Position numbers and translations under genes: made by a program. A stretch of 64,000 nucleotides of DNA from Sphingobacterium pedocola (GTDB lineage Bacteria > Bacteroidota > Bacteroidia > Sphingobacteriales > Sphingobacteriaceae), in NCBI RefSeq assembly GCF_015209965.1, contig NZ_MU158691.1:442041-506040 (forward strand), written 5' to 3'. Of the stretch, positions 9,095 to 16,191 are shown piece by piece; the stretch's first letter is position 1, and every line of letters starts with the position of its first letter. The notes below the pieces were generated by a model. It was given only the letters and a program-made list of their open reading frames with translations, was not told the origin of the DNA and ran no database searches.

Positions 9095-10126
9095 ATGTAT
9101 AAATTAGTTAAACCTTTATTCTTCACGATGAACCCCGAAAAGGCGCATCACATGGTTACTGGAGGATTAAAAACGTTTTCAAAAATTTGGGGTTCCAAAG
9201 CTTTATTGAAAAACATATATGCAGTAGAAGATCCGAGACTGGAGAGAGAGGTTTTTGGCCTGAAGTTTAAAAATCCAGTTGGGCTGGCTGCAGGTTTTGA
9301 TAAAAACGCTGAGTACATTGAAGATATGGCTAAGTTTGGTTTTGGTTTTATCGAAATAGGCACGGTAACGCCCAAGCCTCAGCCGGGAAATGATAAGCCT
9401 CGAATGTTTCGTTTGGTGACAGATAAAGCGTTGATCAATAGAATGGGATTTAACAATCAAGGCGCTGATGTTGCAGCTGGTAGATTGAAATATTTGAAAA
9501 ATAAGGACGGCGTACTTATAGGTGGTAATATTGGTAAGAATAAGGCTACACCTAATGAAGACGCAATAAACGACTATATTTATTGTTTTCACGCGTTGTA
9601 TGATGTTGTAGATTATTTTGTAGTGAATGTGAGTTCTCCGAATACTCCGGGCTTACGGGATTTGCAGGAAAAAGAACCGTTAAAACGTATTTTAAATACC
9701 TTGCAGGATTTAAATAATAGAAAAGAAAAGCCAAAACCAATTTTATTGAAAATAGCTCCCGATTTGACGGAGAGCCAATTGGATGATATCGTGGAGATTG
9801 TATTGGAAACAAAGATTGCGGGAGTAATAGCTACAAATACAACCATATCTCGTGATGGATTAAAAAGCGACCCAACCTTGGTAGCTGAAATGGGGGGGGT
9901 AAGCGGTAAACCTTTGACAAAGCGAGCTACGGAGGTGATCCGTTATCTTTCTACAAAATCCAACAAAGCCTTTCCTATTGTTGGTGTTGGTGGAATCCAT
10001 TCTGCTGCGGATGCTATCGAAAAACTGAATGCAGGTGCTTCTTTAGTTCAGTTATATACTGGATTTATTTACGAAGGCCCAGGATTGATCGGAGATATCT
10101 GTAAACAATTGATAAAAAATTATTAA
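9095..10126 (+). CDS. pyrD: Quinone-dependent dihydroorotate dehydrogenase (class 2)
   Basis: This enzyme oxidises dihydroorotate to orotate in pyrimidine synthesis, with FMN and membrane quinone. At 343 residues it has class 2 length, with the amphipathic N-terminal helix for quinone access (MYKLVKPLFFTMNPEKAHH). Conserved motifs are VGLAAGFDKNAEYI, NRMGFNNQGAD, the active-site NVSSPNTPGLRDLQ (Ser as base), and the phosphate-binding end VGVGGIHSAADAIEKL. A frame opens earlier at 9077, but the ATG at 9095 fits the family N-terminus. It is divergent from the ABC-F gene and is followed by a hairpin. Confidence 0.96.
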   Translation: MYKLVKPLFFTMNPEKAHHMVTGGLKTFSKIWGSKALLKNIYAVEDPRLEREVFGLKFKNPVGLAAGFDKNAEYIEDMAKFGFGFIEIGTVTPKPQPGNDKPRMFRLVTDKALINRMGFNNQGADVAAGRLKYLKNKDGVLIGGNIGKNKATPNEDAINDYIYCFHALYDVVDYFVVNVSSPNTPGLRDLQEKEPLKRILNTLQDLNNRKEKPKPILLKIAPDLTESQLDDIVEIVLETKIAGVIATNTTISRDGLKSDPTLVAEMGGVSGKPLTKRATEVIRYLSTKSNKAFPIVGVGGIHSAADAIEKLNAGASLVQLYTGFIYEGPGLIGDICKQLIKNY

Positions 10127-10163
10127 TATCGAGGGCATCGCACATTGATGCCCTTGATATTAA
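10123..10163. terminator. Hairpin between convergent pyrD and ppk2
   Basis: A 17-bp stem (TTAATATCGAGGGCATC, one G-T pair on the other arm) with a 7-nt loop overlaps the pyrD stop codon. It sits between two convergent genes and has no long T-run, so termination strength is uncertain. Confidence 0.6.
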
Positions 10164-10178
10164 TTAGAGAAATGACGT

Positions 10179-11057
10179 CTATTTTTCGGATTCTAATTGT
10201 TTTCTGTAGGTATGTATATGTTTTTCAATATCTTCGGCTAGTTCGGGGTATTGAATGTCTTTGTAGTTTTTAAGCTCTTCCAAGACTGTTTTGGCGACTA
10301 AGTAACGACTGATGTCTTTGTTGTCAGCAGGGATTATATACCATGGAGCATTCGACTTTGATGTGTGCTGAATGGCTTCTTGATAGCTTTCCATATACTT
10401 TTCCCAAAGTTCACGTTCTTCTAGATCTCCAGGTGAAAATTTCCAATTGTGATCTTCTTTTTCTAATCTTCGTAATAATCTTTTTTTCTGTTCTCCCTTA
10501 CTGAGGTGTAAATAAAACTTGAAAATTATCGTCCCATTTGCAGATATATGTTCTTCAAAATTGTTGATTTGCTGGTATCTCTTTTTCCAGAAATCTTTAG
10601 GTAGGTCTTTTGTTTTTTTTATTTCAGGTATATTTTCACTTAAAAGATATTGCGGGTGTACACGAGTCACTAATACATTTTCATAATGTGTACGGTTGAA
10701 TACACCGAATTTTCCCTTTTCAGGTAATGCTATTATATGTCGCCATAGGTAGTCGTGCTGCAGTTCCTTATTGCTAGGTGTTTTAAAACTGCTCACCACT
10801 ACTCCTCGTGCATTGAATTTTTCAAATACTTCCCTGATAAGTGAGTCTTTACCTGCCGTATCCATACCTTGAAGGCAGATTAGTACACCGTATCGATTAT
10901 GCGCGTACATCACATCTTGTAACTGAGCAAGTTCTTTCCGTATACGTTTTAACTCTTTTTTTGCTTCTTCAGGTGCTATGGAATGACTGATATCTGTCGG
11001 ATAGTTTTCCATTTTAAATTTACTATCCGCCGTTAGTTGTCTTTTTAATCCGCTCAT
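10179..11057 (-). CDS. Polyphosphate kinase 2 family nucleotide phosphotransferase (PPK2)
   Basis: This cytosolic enzyme transfers phosphate between polyphosphate and nucleotides. The single-domain form is 292 residues. Walker A is GMDTAGKDSLIREVF and Walker B lies in FGVFNRTHYENVLVTRVHP. The lid/basic helix region (HLSKGEQKKRLLRRLEKED) and the later PWYIIPADNK are family hallmarks. It is close to the Bacteroidota class III group, whose members can phosphorylate NMP and NDP; that class call is inference. It stands alone, divergent from the SatD operon, with 158 bp between starts. Confidence 0.92.
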   Translation of the reverse strand: MSGLKRQLTADSKFKMENYPTDISHSIAPEEAKKELKRIRKELAQLQDVMYAHNRYGVLICLQGMDTAGKDSLIREVFEKFNARGVVVSSFKTPSNKELQHDYLWRHIIALPEKGKFGVFNRTHYENVLVTRVHPQYLLSENIPEIKKTKDLPKDFWKKRYQQINNFEEHISANGTIIFKFYLHLSKGEQKKRLLRRLEKEDHNWKFSPGDLEERELWEKYMESYQEAIQHTSKSNAPWYIIPADNKDISRYLVAKTVLEELKNYKDIQYPELAEDIEKHIHTYRKQLESEK

Positions 11058-11138
11058 AATGTTATAACTTGATGTTACAAGGTATTGTTTTTGTGTTAAA
11101 TTTTGAAATTTATCTCTGGTGTCTATATGATTAAAATT

Positions 11139-11189
11139 AGTGATAACTTTGATTATTATTAATTTTGATGATATTACACATTATCACTA
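11139..11189. promoter_or_regulatory. Inverted repeat upstream of the SatD operon, candidate operator
   Basis: TAGTGATAA at 11139-11147 is matched exactly by its complement TTATCACTA at 11181-11189. The intervening 33 nt are very A/T-rich with further TTGAT/ATTATT repeats. It ends 26 bp before the SatD start codon. The spacing suits a dimeric or looping regulator; the SatD protein itself carries a C-terminal HTH-like segment. Confidence 0.4.
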
Positions 11190-11215
11190 TATTTGATAAT
11201 AATATTAAATAAGAG

Positions 11216-11821
11216 ATGAGAAAAATATACGCTATAGTGACCGGTGATCTGGTCAATTCGAGAAATCACAACGCCAAAGTGTGGCTGCCTGTATTGGAGA
11301 ATTCACTGAAAGAATACGCCACTAATTTTGATATATTTAGAGGAGATAGTTTTCAAGCGGAAGTCGAATTAGAAAAAAGTTTCGAAATATTGTTTTATAT
11401 TAAAGCTAAAATTAAGAGCATAAGTCAGCTTGATGTGCGGTTTGGATTAGGTTATGGTAGCATTGAGAATTTAGATAAACATATTAAAAATTCTACTGGA
11501 GAAGCATTTATAAATTCAGGAGAAGCATTTGATGAATTAAAAAAAGAATTGATAAATATGCAATCCCCTTGGCGGGAGTGGGATATTCCGGTCAATTTAA
11601 TGTTGCAATTATCAACCGAATTAGCCAATAAGTGGACTGAAAATATGGCTGAAAGCGTAGCCGCAACATTCGAAAACCCGTTAGCAAATCAACAGCAATT
11701 AGCTAACATACTACATCGGAAATATCAAAGTCAGGTTAGCACCGAATTGAATAAAGCTAGCTTTATGAAAATCAAGAAAGTAATTGAATATTGTACTCAT
11801 GAACTATTAAAGCAATGTTGA
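11216..11821 (+). CDS. SatD family protein
   Basis: This 201-residue cytosolic protein starts IYAIVTGDLVNSR, the hallmark N-terminus of SatD-like proteins. The mid-part has FDIFRGDSFQAEV (residues 38-50) and DVRFGLGYGSI (73-83). These two strands resemble the GDxF and RxGxGxG elements of class III nucleotidyl cyclase or palm-type domains. Residues about 157-193 (QQQLANILHRKYQSQVSTEL) look like a helix-turn-helix. SatD was named from a Streptococcus acid-tolerance locus and has no proven activity. It overlaps the DUF3307 gene by 7 nt, so the two are translationally coupled. This pairing is common in Bacteroidota from memory. Confidence 0.82.
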   Translation: MRKIYAIVTGDLVNSRNHNAKVWLPVLENSLKEYATNFDIFRGDSFQAEVELEKSFEILFYIKAKIKSISQLDVRFGLGYGSIENLDKHIKNSTGEAFINSGEAFDELKKELINMQSPWREWDIPVNLMLQLSTELANKWTENMAESVAATFENPLANQQQLANILHRKYQSQVSTELNKASFMKIKKVIEYCTHELLKQC

Positions 11822-12543
11822 CCGTATTTTTAAAATTATTACTTTGCCATATATTGGGAGACTTTGTTCTGCAACCAAAGTCGTGGGTGGCTCGGCGTAA
11901 AGATAGAATAGGATATTTGTTTTTACATGTAGCTATACATATGTCTTTGCTCGTTGTTTTTTTTAGTAACGATTTAGCAAATTGGTGGCGCAACATACTG
12001 TTTATTACCTTCGGGCATTTAGCAATAGATAGCTTGAAGATCTGGTGGGAGCGCATGTGGCCTTACAAGCCCGTACTTTTATTTATTGGTGATCAAATTT
12101 TGCATATCACGTTATTAATTGCAGTTATTTTACGCGTATATGGTGTTCCAGATCAATGGATACAACTGCTTTTCACGGACAAATCGCTTCTCTATCTAAT
12201 CGCTTTTCTTTTAGTGACGGCGGTAAGCCCTATTTTCCTACGCGTCTTTTTTAGCAAATGGAATAAGGAAAGCGATTTTTATACGAAGCGAAAAGATACC
12301 TTAATGGACGCAGGGATGTTGATAGGCATCATGGAGAGATTAATCATCGTATTGTTTATTCAGGTCGGTTTTCTTTCCGGAATTGGTTTTTTGCTGGCCG
12401 CGAAATCCATCTTTCGTTTTGGAGATTTGACCAATGCAAAGGATACTAAATTTACAGAATATATATTAGTAGGTACACTTGCGAGTTTCGTGATAGCAAT
12501 AACTATCGGTTACGGCTTAAGAATTTGTTTACAATTTGTTTAA
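11815..12543 (+). CDS. DUF3307 membrane protein
   Basis: This 242-residue protein has six or so membrane helices. The N-terminus KLLLCHILGDFVLQPKSW and the following HVAIHM and GHLAIDSLKIWW segments are typical of DUF3307, whose His and Asp residues sit at helix ends. It overlaps the upstream SatD gene by 7 nt and abuts the serine hydrolase gene with no gap, so all three are one operon. The role of the DUF3307/SatD pair is not known. Confidence 0.88.
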   Translation: MLTVFLKLLLCHILGDFVLQPKSWVARRKDRIGYLFLHVAIHMSLLVVFFSNDLANWWRNILFITFGHLAIDSLKIWWERMWPYKPVLLFIGDQILHITLLIAVILRVYGVPDQWIQLLFTDKSLLYLIAFLLVTAVSPIFLRVFFSKWNKESDFYTKRKDTLMDAGMLIGIMERLIIVLFIQVGFLSGIGFLLAAKSIFRFGDLTNAKDTKFTEYILVGTLASFVIAITIGYGLRICLQFV

Positions 12544-13719
12544 ATGTCATCAATGAAAAATAAAATAACGTTAATTTCTTTGCTCATTCTTTTGGGGCAT
12601 TTATCTATCGCTCAGGATCTAGTAAATGACGGGGTAAAGCTTATTGCAAAAAAATACAAAGCTGTAGGCGTAGCATATGCCGTTGTGAAAAAGGGTGAAA
12701 TTATTAAAACAGGTGCTATCGGCTATAAAAATTTAGAGACCAACGAACCTTTGGATTCGGAAAATTTATTTCGGATCGCATCCATCTCAAAATCATTTAC
12801 AGCGACTGCGTTAATGCAGCTTGTGGAAAAAGGAAGAATTTCGCTAGACGACGATTTTGGAGATTTAATTGGTTTTCCTGTTCGTAATCCCGCATTTGCC
12901 GATAAAGTGATTACGCTGAGGATGATACTTTCGCATACATCGAGTATTAATGACGCGAACGGGTATTTTAACTTAGATGTTATCAATCCGAGTAAGAGTT
13001 TGGACTGGAAAAAAAGCTATAATAACTATAGTCCAGGTACACAGTACCAATATTGCAATCTGAATTTTAATATGGCGGGAGCGGTATTAGAACGCCTAAC
13101 GGGTAAACGCTTTGATCAATATATTAAACAACAAATTTTAAATCCACTAAATCTTGACGCAGGATATTGTGTAGATTCGTTAGACACGGATAAATTTGCC
13201 CAGATATATGAATACGATAGTGAGTTAGACCACTTTGCGATACGGTCTGCTGCTTACAATCCGCGTTCTGAGGAAATTAGCAATTACGAATTGGGGTATT
13301 CTACACCAGTATTTTCACCTACCGGAGGTATGAAAATATCCGTAACAGATCTTGCAAAGTACATGATTATGCACCTTAATTATGGTAAATACGCTGGTAA
13401 ACGTATACTACAAAGAAAGAGTGCAAAAACCATGCAAACCAAGGTGGCTAATAAGGAAGGGTATGGACTTGCATTATGCGAAGTGAATAATTTTATAAGA
13501 GATAAAAAACTAATAGGACATACAGGGTCGGCTTATGGACTTTACAGTTCGATGTTTTTCAGCCCAGAGGAGAAGTTCGGAATTGTTGTAATTACAAATG
13601 GTGCGGTTTTGAAATACGATAACGGGCAGGTCGCAATAACCAAAGAAGTGTCTAATTTTCTGTATAACTCCTTAATTGAAAATCCGCAAGAGCTACCGCT
13701 TAAAAAAGGAGGTAAATAA
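12544..13719 (+). CDS. Serine hydrolase, class C beta-lactamase / penicillin-binding-protein fold
   Basis: This 391-residue exported enzyme has a signal peptide ending near HLSIAQ (residue 24). The catalytic SxxK is SISK in FRIASISKSFTATALMQL. The second motif YxN is YCN in TQYQYCNLNFNMAG. The third, a KTG-box equivalent, is HTGSAYG near residue 330. Length and motif order match the class C/AmpH/esterase group, which includes D-amino peptidases and esterases as well as lactamases, so the substrate is open. The ATG follows the DUF3307 stop codon directly. A second in-frame ATG lies 9 nt later (MKNKITLISL). Confidence 0.88.
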   Translation: MSSMKNKITLISLLILLGHLSIAQDLVNDGVKLIAKKYKAVGVAYAVVKKGEIIKTGAIGYKNLETNEPLDSENLFRIASISKSFTATALMQLVEKGRISLDDDFGDLIGFPVRNPAFADKVITLRMILSHTSSINDANGYFNLDVINPSKSLDWKKSYNNYSPGTQYQYCNLNFNMAGAVLERLTGKRFDQYIKQQILNPLNLDAGYCVDSLDTDKFAQIYEYDSELDHFAIRSAAYNPRSEEISNYELGYSTPVFSPTGGMKISVTDLAKYMIMHLNYGKYAGKRILQRKSAKTMQTKVANKEGYGLALCEVNNFIRDKKLIGHTGSAYGLYSSMFFSPEEKFGIVVITNGAVLKYDNGQVAITKEVSNFLYNSLIENPQELPLKKGGK

Positions 13720-13875
13720 TCAGCTCATGCAAGTTTTTTCACCCATCAAAATAAAAAATATCCGGATGTAAATAAAGGTTGACACCGATGTTTGAAAATA
13801 TTGGCTTATTTTTTGTAAATTACATACAGTTAAACCAGCTTAAATATCATTTGTATGAAATATCCAAGAGTACGT

Positions 13876-14376
13876 ATGAAAAGAATTGCTGTTTGTGTCG
13901 TTACGACATTAATGACAACATATGTTCAGGCTCAGGGTCTGAATTTAAATGATGTTAGAAGAGATTTTAACAAGGGGGTGAAAAACGAAGATTTGTGCGA
14001 AAAATATCATAAAACACTGGAAAAGGAAGCTGATACCCCCGTGGAAAAAGGATACGAAGCTGCATTTCATATGTTTATGGCTAAACATACTTCTAATCCT
14101 ATCAAGAAAATGAGCTATTTTAATGGGGGTAAAAAGTTGTTGGAGAAACAGATTACAAATAATCCCAATAATGTAGAACTTCGTTTTATTCGATTGTGCA
14201 TTCAATATTATGTTCCAGGTTATTTGGGATACAATTCAAATGTTAAAGAAGATAAAATTTTTGTTATGAACAATCTATATAAGATGCCGGATGAAAATAC
14301 CAAAGACCTCATATATAACTACCTGAAGGGAGCGAAGATGTACAGTGACGACGAGTTAGCACTTTTGGGAAGATAG
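13876..14376 (+). CDS. Exported protein of unknown function, helical
   Basis: This 166-residue protein has a signal peptide (MKRIAVCVVTTLMTTYVQAQ). I prefer the ATG at 13876 because the one at 13855 adds seven residues before the signal. The mature part is helical and TPR-like, with repeats around EKGYEAAFHMFMAKHTSNP and MSYFNGGKKLLEKQITNNP, and ends in charged residues. I do not recognise a named family, though similar exported proteins occur in Bacteroidota. It converges on the EamA gene with only 2 bp between stops. Confidence 0.75.
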   Translation: MKRIAVCVVTTLMTTYVQAQGLNLNDVRRDFNKGVKNEDLCEKYHKTLEKEADTPVEKGYEAAFHMFMAKHTSNPIKKMSYFNGGKKLLEKQITNNPNNVELRFIRLCIQYYVPGYLGYNSNVKEDKIFVMNNLYKMPDENTKDLIYNYLKGAKMYSDDELALLGR

Positions 14377-14378
14377 AT

Positions 14379-15452
14379 TTAATTTTTATTTTTCTCTTTT
14401 TCATTGAAGTCCGCTACTTCTATAATTCGTGGTATACTGCTCTTGGGAGCCATGTGTTTAAGGCGTTTAAGTTTCTTGCGGTGTTTTATTGCTCGGAAGG
14501 TCCTATTGTTTTTATACAAGTTCCAATTCATCAATAGTACCGAAAATAACACAATCACCAATCCTGCAATCTGCAATGCTGTTACGTTATGGTTCGTGAA
14601 GAAGTGAACGAGTATCAGCGCTACGATCGGGTTCACATAAGCATATGTACTTACTTCAGTAGCCGGTCTTACTTGCAGCAACCATATGTATGAGCTGAAT
14701 GCTAATATGGATCCCATCAACGCAAGATAAGCCATAAACCCCCAACTTTCCAATGGAACTTCATCGGCATTAAATGAGGAGTACTCGCCGTTAATAAGGG
14801 CAACCATTGTAAACGCAACGCCTGCGGTCACCATTTGCCACGCCGTCTTTACCATCACATTTAAAGAGGGGTGTCTCTTTTTGGTAATGGGTTTGCTTTT
14901 TTGGTTATATTTTGAGAATAAGGATCCGATTGTCCAAGCAATTGTGCCACAGGTGAGAACAGCCATCGCGAGCAAATTTTGAGATTTCTCAGCTTGATCG
15001 CCCTGGATGAAAATCTGTTCTGCAAATAGCATTACAACGCCTCCGAAGCCGAATAACAACCCTAAGACGATGGGCAGGCTCGAGAAATTTTCTTTCCACT
15101 TTGGTCTGTCAAATATGATAAACCAAATTGCTGTAGCTGCCGAGAGTATGGCCACAATACCGGAGGAAATGTATTGTTCGGCCCAAATGATGGCAGCCAT
15201 GTCTAAGAATAACAATAGAAAGCCGATAAATACCGCCTGTTTTATATCTGTCCAGTTGATAATCCGATATCCTTTCAATACACAATAACCCATTAACAAT
15301 GCGCCGGCGATAATAAAGCGTATAGAGCCCAGTACGAAGGGAGGGAAAGAATGTAACGCCTTTTCTATAAAAAAGAACGTAGACCCCCAAACAATGTAAA
15401 CGACTAGATAGGCAAAAACAATGTTGCCCGTAGATGGATTTTTTTCCTCCAT
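14379..15452 (-). CDS. EamA/DMT family exporter
   Basis: This inner-membrane protein of 357 residues has ten hydrophobic segments in two EamA halves. The first begins IVFAYLVVYIVWGSTFFFIEKAL, with the family-typical WGSTF. The second half contains STYAYVNPIVALILVHFF. The C-terminal tail (about 50 residues, Lys/Arg-rich) is longer than usual. It probably exports an amino acid or related metabolite. The gene lies 1 nt downstream of an Lrp/AsnC regulator on the same strand, a frequent pairing for Lrp-controlled amino-acid exporters. Confidence 0.9.
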   Translation of the reverse strand: MEEKNPSTGNIVFAYLVVYIVWGSTFFFIEKALHSFPPFVLGSIRFIIAGALLMGYCVLKGYRIINWTDIKQAVFIGFLLLFLDMAAIIWAEQYISSGIVAILSAATAIWFIIFDRPKWKENFSSLPIVLGLLFGFGGVVMLFAEQIFIQGDQAEKSQNLLAMAVLTCGTIAWTIGSLFSKYNQKSKPITKKRHPSLNVMVKTAWQMVTAGVAFTMVALINGEYSSFNADEVPLESWGFMAYLALMGSILAFSSYIWLLQVRPATEVSTYAYVNPIVALILVHFFTNHNVTALQIAGLVIVLFSVLLMNWNLYKNNRTFRAIKHRKKLKRLKHMAPKSSIPRIIEVADFNEKEKNKN

Positions 15453-15453
15453 T

Positions 15454-15933
15454 TTATTCTTTCGTTGGAATGACTAATTTTTGTTCTTCTTTGATGGTCT
15501 CCAATACGATGGTCGTACGTGTAGATAATATGCCTTCAATCTTTCCTAGCGTATTACGCATAAGATCTACTAAGCCCGAAGAGTCATTTGTTCGAACTTT
15601 TATTAAATATCCATCATCTCCAGCTATGTCATGTACTTCTTGTACTTCAGGCATTTCTGCTAAAAGGTAAGCCACGCCCTGTTCTCCGATGATATCCGAC
15701 GTCTTGATAAAGATAAAGGATAGCAGATTTTGATCTAACGCATGTGGGTTTATCTTAGCATTATATTGAAGGATAATTTCTTTTTGTTCTAATTTTTTTA
15801 CGCGTTCTAGTATTGCGGATGGAGCCATACCTAACTCTCTCGCAATATCCGCATTATTTGTGCGTGCATTATTTTGCATAATGCGTAAAATTTGATAATC
15901 AATGTGATCCAGATTGTATTCTAATTTTGCCAT
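15454..15933 (-). CDS. Lrp/AsnC family transcriptional regulator
   Basis: This 159-residue DNA-binding protein has an N-terminal winged HTH (YQILRIMQNNARTNNADIAR followed by ELGMAPSAILERVKKL, about residues 13-50). A C-terminal RAM ligand-binding domain follows, with VQEVHDIAGDDGYLIKVRT, the usual GDxD-like amino-acid binding turn. Length matches the family. It precedes the EamA exporter by 1 nt and is probably its regulator. A nested inverted repeat 24-68 bp upstream of its start is a likely autoregulatory operator. Confidence 0.93.
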   Translation of the reverse strand: MAKLEYNLDHIDYQILRIMQNNARTNNADIARELGMAPSAILERVKKLEQKEIILQYNAKINPHALDQNLLSFIFIKTSDIIGEQGVAYLLAEMPEVQEVHDIAGDDGYLIKVRTNDSSGLVDLMRNTLGKIEGILSTRTTIVLETIKEEQKLVIPTKE

Positions 15934-15957
15934 AGTTCTGCAAATTTAGTTATTTTT

Positions 15958-16001
15958 AGAATAATATTCAATTATTTTATTGAATAAATGGATATTATTC
16001 T
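15958..16001. promoter_or_regulatory. Nested inverted repeats upstream of the Lrp gene
   Basis: The outer arms AGAATAATAT (15958-15967) and ATATTATTCT (15992-16001) are perfect complements. Inside are ATTCAAT (15966-15972) and ATTGAAT (15979-15985), also perfect. A/T-rich nested palindromes of this size are typical Lrp/AsnC binding sites. Position suggests autoregulation of the lrp-eamA unit. Confidence 0.5.
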
Positions 16002-16191
16002 TTTGGTTAACTATTTTAGGAAATTTGTCGTGCTAATCAAAGAATGTGTGATACCCTCAGGAAATGAGAAGGAGAGTTGCGTTTTTTTGCGTTTTCGATG
16101 CAACAATCGGTCATGAAATAGTATTTATTCCTTGTAATATACACAAAAAACAACTTACTTTAATTAGATTTGTCTATTAAAACCATAAAAA

